Source: Dolomedes plantarius (lineage: Eukaryota > Arthropoda > Arachnida > Araneae > Dolomedidae). From it: a DNA stretch of 64,000 bases. The stretch lies in the NCBI GenBank assembly GCA_907164885.2, contig OU015503.1:62232720-62296719 (forward strand), read 5' to 3'. The translations under genes were made by a program, and so were the position numbers. The notes under the pieces were generated by a model, which was not told where the DNA came from, did not search any database, and was given only the letters and a program-made list of their open reading frames with translations. Positions 1-13,217 of the stretch are shown here, one piece after another (the stretch's first letter is position 1; each line of letters opens with the position of its first letter).

Positions 1-196
<196 letters not shown>

Positions 197-600
197 GAAA
201 TTTCCCCTTAATGGGCCCCGTAAGCTAAAGGTTAAAGATTTTTTTTTAAAAATTGTGCAATGTAATGGAGAAGGAAATATTACATCTTCGGTCATCTTTA
301 ATTTAAAAAACATCAAATAATATTTTAAAATTAAAATTTTTTGGGAAAAGAAAATCTGGTATAGTGTGGTTTAAACGCTCATAAATTCCTTTGGTGGACG
401 ATATTTATAAAATGAATCCTGTTGTGAGGTGTAGAAAATTAAGGGTATCTAAAAAGACCATATTTACTGGATTATCAGCATTTATATAGCTGTAAATAGT
501 AGAAAATTTCCTTCATAGTTTAACATTGAGATGAGCGAATCTAACTGGGTTAGTATACAGCAGCAAGAAGGTATCAAGGAACCTTTAACCTCTTTTCTTT
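197..600. repeat. Dispersed repeat family A, copy 1
   Basis: The blocks 'GAAATTTCCC', 'GGGCMCCGTAAGC' and 'GCTCATAAATTCCTTTGG', and a later 'TAACATTGAG...GGTTAGTATACAGCA' block, recur in partly rearranged form at 9817-10400 and 26990-27262. There is no coding capacity. Family unknown. The rest, up to the ORF at 982, shows nothing recognisable. Confidence 0.5.
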
Positions 601-981
601 TAATTTTCAATGCTACAGAAGGTCGTACGATTTTGTAATTTATTTTTGTCATTTACATTTTGAGATAAAAATTTGGCAACTTCAGAATAATTGTATGCTA
701 CTGTTTTGTTTTGATTGGAATGTAAAATAAAAGATTTATTTTGAAAATGGTTCCTAAAATTGATAGATGGCTCGAATGTTACGTAACGGCACATTCCGAG
801 GAGATATATTCGTATCAACAAATTATAAAGCGGTGTAAAAATCGCTGTTATGGCATTTCAAAAAAACTTATTTATAATATATTAAATTTGAAAGGAAAAA
901 AGTCTAACTGAAAGTAAAAATAAAAACAGGACCGCGAAACCTCATCCTAAGACTGTTCGAACGCAGATAAATATCAAGAAA

Positions 982-1941
982 GTGAAGTCTCTGATCCTGA
1001 AAGTAAATCCACTGACCCAAAGATCCATTGCTTCGAAACTAGAAATGGCTTCTGGTACTGTAAGTAACATGATTCATAAAGATTTGAAGTTAAAAAATAT
1101 ATTCAAACCTAAAGTTTATCTGCTTTTGCCAAAGCCTATTGCTGAAAGGAAAACAAATTGTAGAAAAATATATGAAAAACACCTGGCTGTGGAAAAATGG
1201 AAATTTGTGGTAACACTCGATGAAGCATGGGTGTATATAAGTAACTGTAATAAAAAAAGATCAATTTTCTATTGCTCAACTGATGGGAATGAATGTACGA
1301 AATGGCTTCGTCAGTGTACAGAAAAGTTCCCAAAAGGATACATGACAGTTTCAGGATTTTGTTACAACGGCAAATTAAAAATAAAAGAAGTCTCAAGTAA
1401 AGCCAAAATTAATTCACTCTACTATCAGCAGAATATTTTCGAACCAATTTTTGAAGAAGAAAATTCAGTCTTATATGGAAAGAACATTGATAAAGTTGAG
1501 CTTCATATGGTCAAAGCCTCTAGTCACATGTCTAAATCAACTGCCGCTTATTTAGCAAAGAAAGAATCAGAAATAGGAATAAAGTGTATCCCATTTAATG
1601 AAATACCTGTAAAATCCCTTGCTTCTCCAATGGACTTTTGCTCTTTCGGTTCATTAAAACGAGATTTACGAAAACGGCATCCAAGAACACCGAACGGACT
1701 TTTGAAAACGGTCCAAGTGGAATGGGGTAAAATTGACATGACAGTGCTAAGAAAAAGTTTACTTTCATGGAAAATGCGAGCTAGAGCTATTGTCAAGAAC
1801 CATGGCTATCAGATAAAAGCAAATCATCGAAAAAAATACGGCATTTATACATTTAAATTAACTATCAAAATCGCTTCCATAAAGTGCAGACCACCTTCCG
1901 TAAAATACAAAAAGAAAATATTTAATCTTTTTTTAACGTAG
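982..1941 (+). CDS. Mariner-like transposase, open frame but catalytic Asp lost
   Basis: A 319-residue open frame of the Tc1/mariner (DDE_3) superfamily. Known members bind terminal inverted repeats with an N-terminal helix-turn-helix and cut DNA with three acidic residues. Visible here are an HTH-like N-terminus (residues 1-45), a first acidic motif 'VVTLDEAWVY' (about residue 80), the conserved 'KASSH' box (about residue 175), and the third-acid motif 'ASPMDFCSFG' followed by a basic 'LKRDLRKR' stretch. In related proteins the KASSH box is preceded by Asp; here it is Val (GTC), so the protein is probably inactive although no stop or frameshift is present. The usual N-terminus is longer, so the first ATG may be a remnant start. 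Terminal inverted repeats were not clearly identified. Confidence 0.75.
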   Translation: MKSLILKVNPLTQRSIASKLEMASGTVSNMIHKDLKLKNIFKPKVYLLLPKPIAERKTNCRKIYEKHLAVEKWKFVVTLDEAWVYISNCNKKRSIFYCSTDGNECTKWLRQCTEKFPKGYMTVSGFCYNGKLKIKEVSSKAKINSLYYQQNIFEPIFEEENSVLYGKNIDKVELHMVKASSHMSKSTAAYLAKKESEIGIKCIPFNEIPVKSLASPMDFCSFGSLKRDLRKRHPRTPNGLLKTVQVEWGKIDMTVLRKSLLSWKMRARAIVKNHGYQIKANHRKKYGIYTFKLTIKIASIKCRPPSVKYKKKIFNLFLT

Positions 1942-2160
1942 GATTACGGTCCTCAATAACGGTCCTTCGGAGAAAAAAAAATGTCCTGCGTCGCCAGTTA
2001 TAATTTTGGCAGCGAGCCAAACCCAGTAGCAGTAAAACAGTTAAACAGCAAAGTGTCAAAATACGAGTATATCAACAGAAAGAAAAAAAAGTGGTAAGCA
2101 AATGATAAGTAATCCTACGGTAATAACCCGCGGTAGTTTCAGTAGAAGAGACTACCAGAA
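1937..2160 (-). repeat. Dispersed repeat family B, copy 1
   Basis: Read on the minus strand, this segment matches 34990-35440. Shared blocks include 'CCGAAGGACCGTTAT', 'CGTAATCCTACGTT', 'GCTGCCAAAATTATAACT' and 'GGTAGTCTCTTCTA'. It begins exactly at the stop of the mariner-like ORF. It could be the 3' end of that element or a separate MITE. Confidence 0.65.
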
Positions 2161-2463
2161 ATATATTTTGCTACACTGGAGACACCTAGAAATCAGAAAT
2201 AAAAATCTTCTGGCAGAATAAGGCCCAATTTAATTTTGTTTTAAAAAATACTAGTATTTTTCAAATTGCTCCATATTCACTCCATATCATTTAAAAGTCT
2301 TAATTTTAATATAAGTTTATCATATTAATATAACCGTAATTCAGCATTAAATTATTTTTGTATGAAACAGAAGCCATAAATCGTTTTCTTTAAAACTTCC
2401 TGTTACTTTTTTAAGCTTTTGCATGTGTTTACTTCATTTTATGGTCTATAAATTTGGAAAATA

Positions 2464-3261
2464 CAGGGTGGTCATAAAAAAATTTCCCGTAATATGGACC
2501 TAATATCCTCTATTGGTCCTCTATGGACCTAATAACCTCTATTGGTCGTTCCGTTCAACATATCGAGATGAGATTTCAGATATAGTTATTCAGAGGTATG
2601 AGCTCGGAATTCTGTGAACGGCAACAACGTAGCGCTCACGGTTACGGTTATGGGTACAGGAACTCTAAATCCTAGAATGGCAACGTCCACTTCCCGTCAC
2701 CAACAAAACACGATCGGGGCGCACGGAGAAAATTTACATATGACAGAGCAGCTTTTTATCGGTTTTCTACGCTGAATATCTAGCGTACGGCGTTCTGTGA
2801 TTGGTGTCTTGCCTCTGTCATATGCAAATTTCCTCCACGCGTCCCGAGCGTGTTTGTGTTGGCCTTTCGCAGAGCTGTTTTTTTGTGTGTGCATTTTGTG
2901 TGTGCAACGCGTCCGTTTTTTGTGATACACGTAACGTTCCAACGCTCTGTAGGGTTTTCGTATGCGCTGAGAATTTTGCGACAGGAAAAAAGTTGGCTTT
3001 CCCATTCGAAAATTTCGAGTTTCTGTACCTATAAATGAGGCGGTGAAAGGCAAAGTGGTGTAAGTCAGTAAGTCAAGTGTTGTAAGTCAAAAGAGTTTAT
3101 CTGCTAAAACCCGTAACCGTGAGCGCCACTTTGTTGCCTTTCACAGAATCTCGAGCTCATATCTCTGAATAACTATATCAGAAATTTCATCTCGATAGGT
3201 TGAACGGAACGGCCGCTAGAGGTCCATATATCAGCAAAGTCTTTTTTTTATGACCACCCTG
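2464..3261. mobile_element. Non-autonomous DNA transposon with ~190-bp terminal inverted repeats
   Basis: It begins 'CAGGGTGGTCATAAAA', ends with the inverse, and is flanked by TA on both sides, as in Tc1/mariner insertions. Inverted similarity continues inward for roughly 190 bp on each side (2464-2660 against 3100-3261), including 'CTCATATCTCTGAATAACTAT'-like and 'AACCGTGAGCG' blocks. The central ~440 bp holds short overlapping ORFs on both strands with no recognisable protein. I read it as a foldback/MITE derivative of an unknown mariner. Confidence 0.8.
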
Positions 3262-4020
3262 TATTTTAGGTTTCAAAGAACAATGCGCAGTTTTGCAATA
3301 AACACTTCAATTAACAATTCAGAGAAATTTAGAATAAATCAGAAGGATATTAAAGTTTATGGAGAATTTTGAAAAATGCAGGCCCTTTTGAAAAAAAAAA
3401 AAAAAAAAAAAAGCCTTATTATGCCAATTAAAACGTACACTTACATTAACATTCTTTTAAAAATGTACTGCGCTGTATTGTACCTAGTTATAGAAAATAT
3501 AATATGTGTATGATATTAAAATTGAAAATAGATATTAGACGTATATGCAGGTAACATAATTTAAAATTACTTATCTCTAAAAATTAGTCGGTACGTTTCT
3601 ACATAGACACTTCATTAATGTCGGAATTTACTTACTGAGATCATATTATCTTTTGAGAATCTCAAATGAATGTTACGCGTTTTAAATTTTCTTGATTAAT
3701 TATCTTCAACAGGAATAATTTTCTGGTGATTTCCGACAGGCAAATTGTCTGACGTCATGCGGAAATCTTGATTTGCAGAAATTAAGACAATCTTTTATAA
3801 CTGATTCATGAACCAGAAATAATTTTAATTAGTTATTTATATCGTGGTATTAAGTATACTTTAAATTCTTAATAAATGGCTTTGGAAAGAATTGGAAAGC
3901 TTATTAATATTTGTGAAATTTTTTTTAAAACAGAATGATATTCATTTCAGGCTCTGTGAAGCGTTCATATTTCAGATTATTGTAAACTATGAAATATATT
4001 CAAATTAATTTTCATAATTT
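3262..4020. other. Unannotated AT-rich spacer
   Basis: No coding signal on either strand and no recognised repeat, apart from a 20-nt A run near 3393. Confidence 0.5.
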
Positions 4021-4021
4021 G

Positions 4022-4082
<61 letters not shown>

Positions 4083-4196
4083 CAGAGAAAATGAAATTCC
4101 TCAATTTTCCAGCCAGTTCCATATGAAAACAGCAGTTTGCGGATCTGGGAACTCGACAGATAGCAGTTGACCGTGATAGGTTAAAGGTCGTAATTG

Positions 4197-4275
<79 letters not shown>

Positions 4276-4316
4276 TATATATATATGTGTATATATATAT
4301 GCGTGTGTGTGTGTGT
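4021..4316. repeat. Two (TA)n arrays around a 120-bp spacer, ending in (TG)n
   Basis: TA arrays at 4023-4080 and 4201-4290. The second grades into TG repeats that abut the left end of the Tc1 at 4318. The 4081-4200 spacer is unique and noncoding. Confidence 0.9.
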
Positions 4317-4317
4317 A

Positions 4318-5748
4318 CACACTGTCACAAAAAAAATATATGAATCCAGAAGAAATCGAGCTACTATCACGAAACTTGGCAGGAATGTAGTCTGGTAAGA
4401 TATATGCATATGATTAAAGTTTCGACGCAAATGAGACAAGGGAAAGCGCGCTATGCGCATATGAGATGCATAGCTGGGAGACTTTAAAAGCATGATTGCT
4501 CGTGCCATACTGTTATTCAAACAAATCTGAAGACTCGGATGAACGGTATTGTGACTAGAGATGCCTCTGTGTCGTAACCGGCGACAGTACGAACAATTGT
4601 CGGACTTTGAAATGGGGCGTATAGTAGGCCTCAGAGAAGCAGGTTGATCAAACAGGTGTATCGCCCGCCACCTCGGTCGGAGCGACATGGTAGTTGCTCG
4701 GTGTTGGCAACAATGGATCACGCAAGGGATATTCTACCGTAGCGGAGTGTTATGGCGTCCCAGGAACACAAATATGCACGAGGATCGCTCAATAATAAGA
4801 GCGGCCACGTCCGCACCAAAAACGGCGCTAGAATTGGTTCGAAGCCATTTACCACCTTCTAGACATACGGTGGTATCAAGGGAAACCATTCGGAGACGAC
4901 TGACCGACGCCGATATAAGGAGCCGACGTCCATTCAGACGCCTACCACTGACCCCACATCATAGGCAGTGTCGATTGGATATTTGCCGATCTCGGGCAAG
5001 CTGGAGTGTTACCGACTGGAGGCGTGTGATCTTGAGCAATGAATCCCGATTCAGTCTCAATGCATGACCAGCGCATGCGCGTGTGGAAATGGCCAGGTCA
5101 CCGATACGATCCGACATTTATCCGCCGTATGTCGAGAGACATACGGCGATTACACAAGGTCTGGCAGTGTGGGGAGCGATTTGTTGGAACACACGATCAC
5201 CTCTAGTCGTCCTTCAACGCACTTTGATGGCACGCAGTTACGTGGACGAGATTTTAACGCCAGTTGTACTGCCTGTGCTATTAAGTCGCCCAGGTGACAT
5301 TTATCAGCAAGACAACGCTCGTCCACATACTGCGCGACTCTCCCAACAATGTCTTCAAGGATATGACGTACTCCCATGGCGTGCCAAGTCATCAGACCTC
5401 TCGCCAATAGAGCACATCTTGGACGTGCTTGGAAGGCAACTGCAGCCGTCCTGAAATACTGGTAAATTATCTCCCCAGTTGCAAAGATTATGGCATGATC
5501 TTTTGTAGGAGGTCATGGGTGACCTGACTGATTCGATGCCACACCGTGTTGCTGCTTGTATAGCTGCCAGAGGTGGATTTACTACTTACTGATTTGTAAA
5601 CTTTTTCATGTCATATCTTCTTAATAAAACAGTCTCTTCTTCTAAATTTGTAATCATTTGCTTATCTCCTCATACACTACATACATGTTAAGTTTCGTGA
5701 TAGTATCTCGTTTCCATCTGGGAGCATATATTCTTTTGTGACAGAGTG
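4318..5748 (+). mobile_element. Tc1-like element 1
   Basis: Terminal inverted repeats of about 60 bp: the left end starts 'CACACTGTCACAAAA', and the right end, read inversely, starts 'CACTCTGTCACAAAA'. Both continue to a shared 'ACTATCACGAAACTT'. TA dinucleotides flank both ends. The element holds one decayed transposase gene. Confidence 0.9.
4561..5592 (+). pseudogene. Tc1-like transposase, broken
   Basis: Reading runs from ATG 'MPLCRNRRQYEQLSDFEMGR' (HTH region) through 'ETIRRRL', the first-acid motif, 'YQQDNARPHTAR' (second Asp intact) and 'SSDLSPIEHILD' (Glu intact) to a C-terminal 'SMPHRVAACIAARGG' and stop. By my count 32 residues separate the second Asp and the Glu. Damage: an early TGA after 'GLREAG'; the first catalytic motif reads 'LSNESRF', so Asp is now Asn; a stop or frame change follows at about 5065; further stops occur near 5453 and 5510. 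The frame is recoverable only piecewise, so no functional protein is expected. The TIRs around it are better preserved than the gene. Confidence 0.88.
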
Positions 5749-5779
<31 letters not shown>

Positions 5780-5822
5780 TTGTGTGTGTCGCATGTGACC
5801 TGTTGTGAGTACAGCATATATA
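5749..5822. repeat. (TA)n/(TG)n microsatellite with one arm of an inverted repeat
   Basis: A TA array, then TG repeats, then 'ATGTGACCTGTTGTGAGTACA' split across 5793-5813. This last block is the perfect inverse of 7326-7346 on the far side of the Helitron. Confidence 0.85.
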
Positions 5823-7306
5823 TCTATACTTATATATAAAGAGAGAGCGATTTTGTACGTGGAGGGTAATCTTCAGAACCACTGAACCTATTTGAAAAAT
5901 TCTTTCACTGTTTGAAAGGTACATTATTCCAGATGGACATAGGCTATATATTATGTATATCTGATCAGTAGAAATAAAGTTAGGGGCTTAATCCTAACAA
6001 TCTCCATTGTTTCCGGTACTGTCCTCTACCACTTTTTGTGACGAAGTCTTCAACGATCCTTAGCGTGGTGCTATCGATACTTATATATAAAGAGAGAGCG
6101 ATTTTGTACGTGGAGGGTAATCTTCAGAACCACTGCACCTATTTGAAAAATTCTTTCACTGTTTGAAAGGTACATTATTCCAGATGGACATAGGCTATAT
6201 ATTATGTATATGTGATCAGTAGAAATAAAGTTAGGGGCTTAATCCTAACAATCTCCATTGTTTCCGCTACTGTCCTCTACCGCTTTTTGTGACGAAGTCT
6301 TCAACGATCCTTAGCGTGGTGCTATCTATACTTATATATAAAGAGAGAGCGATTTTGTACGTGGAGGGTAATCTTCAGAACCACTGTACCTATTTGAAAA
6401 ATTCTTTCACTGTTTGAAAGGTACATTATTCCAGATGGACATAGGCTATATATTATGTATATCTGATCAGTAGAAATAAAGTTAGGGGCTTAATCCTAAC
6501 AATCTCCATTGTTTCCGCTACTGTCCTCTACCGCTTTTTGTGACGAAGTCTTCAACAATCCTTAGCGTGGTGCTATCTATACTTATATATAAAGAGAGAG
6601 CGATTTTGTACGTGGAGGGTAATCTTCAGAACCACTGTACCTATTTGAAAAATTCTTTCACTGTTTGAAAGGTACTTTATTCCAGATGGACATAGGCTAT
6701 ATATTATGTATATCTGATCAGTAGAAATAAAGTTAGGGGCTTAATCCTAACAATCTCCATTGTTTCCGCTACTGTCCTCTACCGCTTTTTGTGACGAAGT
6801 CTTCAACGATCCTTAGCGTGGTGCTATCTATACTTATATATAAAGAGAGAGCGATTTTGTACGTGGAGGGTAATCTTCAGAACCACTGTACCTATTTGAA
6901 AAATTCTTTCACTGTTTGAAAGGTACATTATTCCAGATGGACATAGGCTATATATTATGTATATCTGATCAGTAGAAATAAAGTTAGGGGCTTAATCCTA
7001 ACAATCTCCATTGTTTCCGCTACTGTCTTCTACCGCTTTTTGTTCCGAAGATTTCAACGATCCTTAGCGTGGTGCTATCGCAGTGGGCTTCTGTTCTGAC
7101 GCTAGCGGTTCGAACCTGGCCGTTCTCCGGCACGCCTTTTTCTTTTAAAAATTTTATTTTAATTATTTACTAACGTAAAATTAATTTAAGGTATTATTTA
7201 GGTTATTATTAAGGTAAAAAAAGATTTACAATTTATTGGCTATCAAATGGAAATTTATTGGTATAATATTTTGTTCAATCCGGACAATGTCGGGACGGGC
7301 TGCTAG
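5823..7306 (+). mobile_element. Non-autonomous Helitron 1 with reiterated 5' end
   Basis: The 5' end is 'TCTATACTTATATATAAAG' after an A. The 3' end is 'GGGACGGGCTGCTAG' before a T, preceded by an imperfect hairpin around 'CCGGACAATGTCGGG'. TC...CTAG between A and T is the classic Helitron signature. No Rep/helicase gene is present. A tRNA-like stretch with a perfect B box (GGTTCGAACC, 7107-7116) lies between the array and the 3' AT-rich part. Confidence 0.75.
5824..7079 (+). repeat. Five 251-bp tandem copies of the Helitron 5' region
   Basis: The 'GAGAGAGCGATTTTGTACG' block starts at 5841, 6092, 6343, 6594 and 6845, an exact 251-bp period with no indels. Each unit opens with the same TATACTTATATATAAAG motif that begins the Helitron and closes with 'CCTTAGCGTGGTGCTATC'. 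Units differ by only a few substitutions. The last unit diverges in its final 60 bp ('TGTTCCGAAGATTTC'). Confidence 0.97.
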
Positions 7307-7350
7307 TATATATATATACATATGATGTACTCACAACAGGTCACATACCT
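7307..7350. repeat. Short (TA)n and second arm of the flanking inverted repeat
   Basis: TA repeats, then the inverse of 5793-5813 at 7326-7346. Confidence 0.85.
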
Positions 7351-8440
7351 CAAATTTATGTTTGTATTGTCTTGATGTTTTTTCCACAACAGTTGAATGT
7401 CAGTGTCAAGTTGGAATGTGTATTTTTGCTCGAATGTTTGCAACATCAGGTACCAGACATTTGGTATTTATGTTGAAAGTTAATTGTTACAGCATTTGGT
7501 AAATTTATTCTACTAATTGCTGAAAGAATTTTTAATATTTTTGTGTACATGATCTAGAGAAAAATTGAAATTTAAAACCAATGATAAAAAATAAAATATA
7601 GAAAGTGTTTTGCGTAAAGAAAAGTGAATAACCAATGAGAAGCGTAATAATAAACAACCAATAACATTATTTTTCTAAAAGTGACTACAACTCAGGAGAT
7701 CTCTAAAAGAACTAAACCATACTCAACGACTAAAATCTGTGAAAAAAAATATACAAGTTTTGAGACTTTTACAAGCTGAACTGTACCCTTCCAGGACTCT
7801 GAAAGCATTTCAGACTGTGATACACGTGTCAGGGACTGAGATCTGCACAATATTTTTACTTGTATCTGTATTTGGAACGTCTTTACATCTGTTGTTATTA
7901 GTCTTTTCATTTAAGTGTACCATTCCATTTTATTTTTCTCCAGCTATTTGTTTTTAAGATTATGCCATATTACTATGTTTTTCAATTGTATATTTTAACA
8001 TAAGAATTTGTGATTTTCGAGCCAGCTTCAACCTAATATTCTAACTATTAATTTTCATGTTCTCACTATCTGGAGTATCTTGGGGTCGACAGCCGCGGCT
8101 CCAATCCATTTTAGATGGGGGGGGGGGATATTCTGTGATAATATTACTAACAACCTATAATCGCCCATTCTGATCTTTATCTCTGTCCTGGTAACCCCTT
8201 TTTCTACTCTTTGGCGGAAAAACCTCTCCTTTCCCCACACTAACTTCCTCAGGCAATTCTGGAAACCTCTCTGAGCGAATTCTTTTTTTGGCGCTTTTAC
8301 GATAGACGCGGGTTGGCTTCGATACGAGTAACATGTTGATGTTTTCATGGAATAAACTTCAGTTGTTCTTGTGACTTGGAATTGCATTTAACTTCGGCCT
8401 CGATTGTGTTTCTTCAAGACATGACCATTTGGATCATTTC
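7351..8440. other. Unannotated spacer
   Basis: Short ORFs on both strands (for example near 7739-7957 and 8055-8387) have no recognisable domain and overlap antisense ORFs. A G homopolymer of about 10 lies near 8117. No gene is supported. Confidence 0.45.
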
Positions 8441-8455
8441 ATATATTTATATATA

Positions 8456-8497
<42 letters not shown>
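8441..8497. repeat. (TA)n/(TG)n microsatellite
   Basis: Directly abuts the left terminus of Tc1 element 2. Confidence 0.93.
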
Positions 8498-8501
<4 letters not shown>

Positions 8502-9761
8502 TGGAGTACAAAATAATACGGACACCTGTGAAAAAATATGACGTATTTCAAACCTGCAGTACAGCCGCTCCACCTGCAACAGAAGTCTGCCACCTAGTGA
8601 ACGTGAAGAGGAAGGTATCAATGTCTCAACAGCAGTCACCTATGTTGCATGCATCTATCGAACTGTCTGTGATAAGTTGAAATGTCAGACCTGTCCTAGT
8701 TCCAAAGAATGATAGTTGGAGCGCGTTTAAGTGGAGCATCGAATACGGAAACAGCAAATCTTTTGGGGTTTGCAAGGTGTACGGTATCAGCCGTTATGAC
8801 AGAGTACATGAAAGATGGTAAGACAAAGTCTTCAAAGCACAACAGTGGCCGAAAGTCCAAGCTTGCTGATAGGATAGACGGGTCTTGAAGCGCATAGTAG
8901 TCCGAAAGCACAAGCAATCGTTATCCGAGATAACATCCGAAATGAACAGTCATCTCCAGGTCCCCGTTTCAATAAAAACTGTCAAAAGGGAACTTCTTGC
9001 TGCGAACATTTGTGGCAGAGTGGCAATTCGTAAACCCTTGGTGACAGCAACTAATGCTTTCAAGCGACGCCAATGGTGCAGAGATCACAAAGGCTGGTTC
9101 CCACAGCAGTGGCAACAGGTAATATGGTCAGATGAATCGTCATTCACCCTATTTCAGACGACCGGACGCGTTTATGTCTGGAGAACGCCAAAAGAAGCGT
9201 TTCATCCTGAATGCCTCTTGCCGACTGTCAAGCATGGGGGTGGCTCCATTATGGTATGGGGTGCGATATCTTGGCGCGGTCTTGGGCCACTTGTTATTCT
9301 GCATGGGAGGATCAAATTCAATCACTATCTAAGCGTTCTAGGGGATCATGTCCATCCTTTTGTCTAGACTGTATTCCCTGGAGAGCGACCACTTTTTCAA
9401 GACGACAACGCACCTATCCACACTGCTAGGTGTGTTCAAGAATGGTTCGAAGAGCATGACGATGCAGATGAACATCTCGCCTGGCCCCCTCAGTCTCCGG
9501 ACTTGAATATTATTGAACATTTATGGCAATATTTGGAGTCCAAACTTCGTTCCCGATTTCCACCTCCATCCGGACTTTCGGAATTAGAGACCGCTCTGCA
9601 GGAGGAATGGCTTAATATTCCTTTAAATATTGTCCATGACCTTTATGCATCTATCCCACGTCGCATTAAATCTGCACTTCAGTCTAAGGGTGGTCCAACC
9701 ACCTATTAATAAATATTTTCCATTATTTCACAGGTGTTCGTATTATTTTGTCCACCATCTG
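8498..9761 (+). mobile_element. Tc1-like element 2
   Basis: TIRs of about 40 bp, left 'CAGATGGAGTACAAAATAAT' and right (inverse) 'CAGATGGTGGACAAAATAAT', continuing to 'ACACCTGTGAAA'. TA flanks both ends, followed by TA microsatellites. Confidence 0.92.
8682..9709 (+). pseudogene. Tc1-like transposase with intact DDE residues but two stops and a frameshift
   Basis: Likely start is the ATG at 8682. An in-frame TAG follows six codons later (8697), a one-base deletion lies near 8870 where 'SGRKSKLADR' should continue into 'RRVLKRIVVRK', and a TAG at 9365 interrupts 'HVHPFV/TVFPGERP'. Beyond that the frame is continuous to 'IPRRIKSALQSKGGPTTY'. All three catalytic acids are visible: 'IWSDESSFTLF', 'LFQDDNAPIHTAR' and 'SPDLNIIEHLW'. 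I count 36 residues between the second Asp and the Glu, as in DD36E-type Tc1 relatives. It is the best preserved of the decayed Tc1 genes here, with three lesions in about 342 codons. Confidence 0.9.
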
Positions 9762-9784
9762 TATATATATATATATATATATAT
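9762..9784. repeat. (TA)n microsatellite
   Basis: Abuts the right end of Tc1 element 2. Confidence 0.9.
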
Positions 9785-10420
9785 AACCCCCTTAATGACC
9801 ATTCTCACAAAGGGGGTATGAAATTTCCCGTTCTAAATAGGAAATAGGAAAAATGGGCACCGTAAGCAAAAGGCTAACTTAACTTAGTGATAGACAACGA
9901 AATTTTTAACTCGCGCATCTTTTCCATTCTTAAAAAGAAACGCAAATAATTTTTTTTTTAAATTTGAATTATTCAGGGAAAAATAGATGTACTGTGCTTT
10001 ACAAGCGCATAATTTTTTTTTTTTTTGGTGGTCGAAATTTTTGAAAATGAAAATCATATCCGAGTAAAAAATCCTTTCTCTATTGCGGAGTGCAATTTGA
10101 AAAAGAAATATTTAAATCCAAATTGCCCATAAAAGAAAATTATGTGTGCTTAAATCCCAGTATGCTACATTTCTCTCCCAACTAATTCAAATTTTAAAAT
10201 ACTATTTGCTCTTCTTTTAAAGAATGAAAAAGAAACCCGAGTAAATTTTTTTCTTTCTGTATTACGGAGTAGATTTTTGTAAAGAAAACTGTTTAATCTA
10301 AGTCTTCAAATGTTAGAAAAATTTTCTCCATTGGCTAACATTGAGGTTGATGAATTTAATATGGCTAACTTAGGCGTTGTTAAAAAAACACGTAATATTC
10401 CATCAACCGCTTATAAAGTA
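9785..10420. repeat. Dispersed repeat family A, copy 2
   Basis: Shares 'TATGAAATTTCCC', 'GGGCACCGTAAGC', 'AAGCGCATAA' and 'GGCTAACATTGAGG' blocks with 197-600 and 26990-27262. It opens with a 7-bp inverted pair (CCCCCTT...AAGGGGG, 9786-9816). Confidence 0.55.
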
Positions 10421-11203
10421 TTAAATTAGTCAGAATTCGTCATACCTTTTCAGTAGAACGTGAAAAAAAGGATAACCGGGGATCTAGTTACGTAATTAAT
10501 CCTTATACTATTTATGCAATAAATTCTCATTCCATTTATGTAATAAATCCCCATTTTTCAAATATTATGCTCTTAAATCTTTCAAAAGATCTGGCTAGTT
10601 ACATAAATGACCACTTTATGTAAAATTTTTTTTATTTAAAAATATTCATCACGAGAAATATCACGAAAGAAAATATAAATTGATCCTTGCAACATATTGA
10701 GGTATGATTTAAATTATGTAAATTATTCTGCGGAAATTAAACCACCGGAATTTCGAATTCGAAAATTTAATTCCTCTGAAGATAAAATAACATTATGACT
10801 AAGCAATTCAAAGGAGGTAATTTACTCCAAAAAGTTTTCTTGGGAGGAAGTTTTCTTCCTCATTAAATTTCGTCTTTCACCTCCAGACACGCGCGGGTGT
10901 CAAGTACCGAGATTTCCACGCTGAGGAATCCAGAAGATTAATTCCAAACTTTTACGGCGAAATTCCGCTTTATTAAACTTTATGCAAACTAATAAGCCAG
11001 TGAAGAAGGAAATGAGATTTCACTTGGTTTCATATTGGCAAATCTGGTAACGTTTAAGCCTGGTTTGAATACGTTGTTCAGATTAATTTAGCTTATTACT
11101 GATATTAATTCGATGAAAAACGCTGAAAATTGTTTCTTTATTGTGTCTTTATTGAGTTTAAAGAATAAACACGATGTTTAATTCTTGAAAGTGAGAGGTT
11201 TTA
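10421..11203. other. Unannotated AT-rich spacer
   Basis: Stops are dense in all frames. I see no gene or recognised element. Confidence 0.5.

Positions 11204-13217
<2,014 letters not shown>

Noticed and set aside
2697..3053. 118-codon minus-strand ORF as a gene
   Set aside because: No domain, overlapped by plus-strand ORFs and confined to a non-autonomous transposon.
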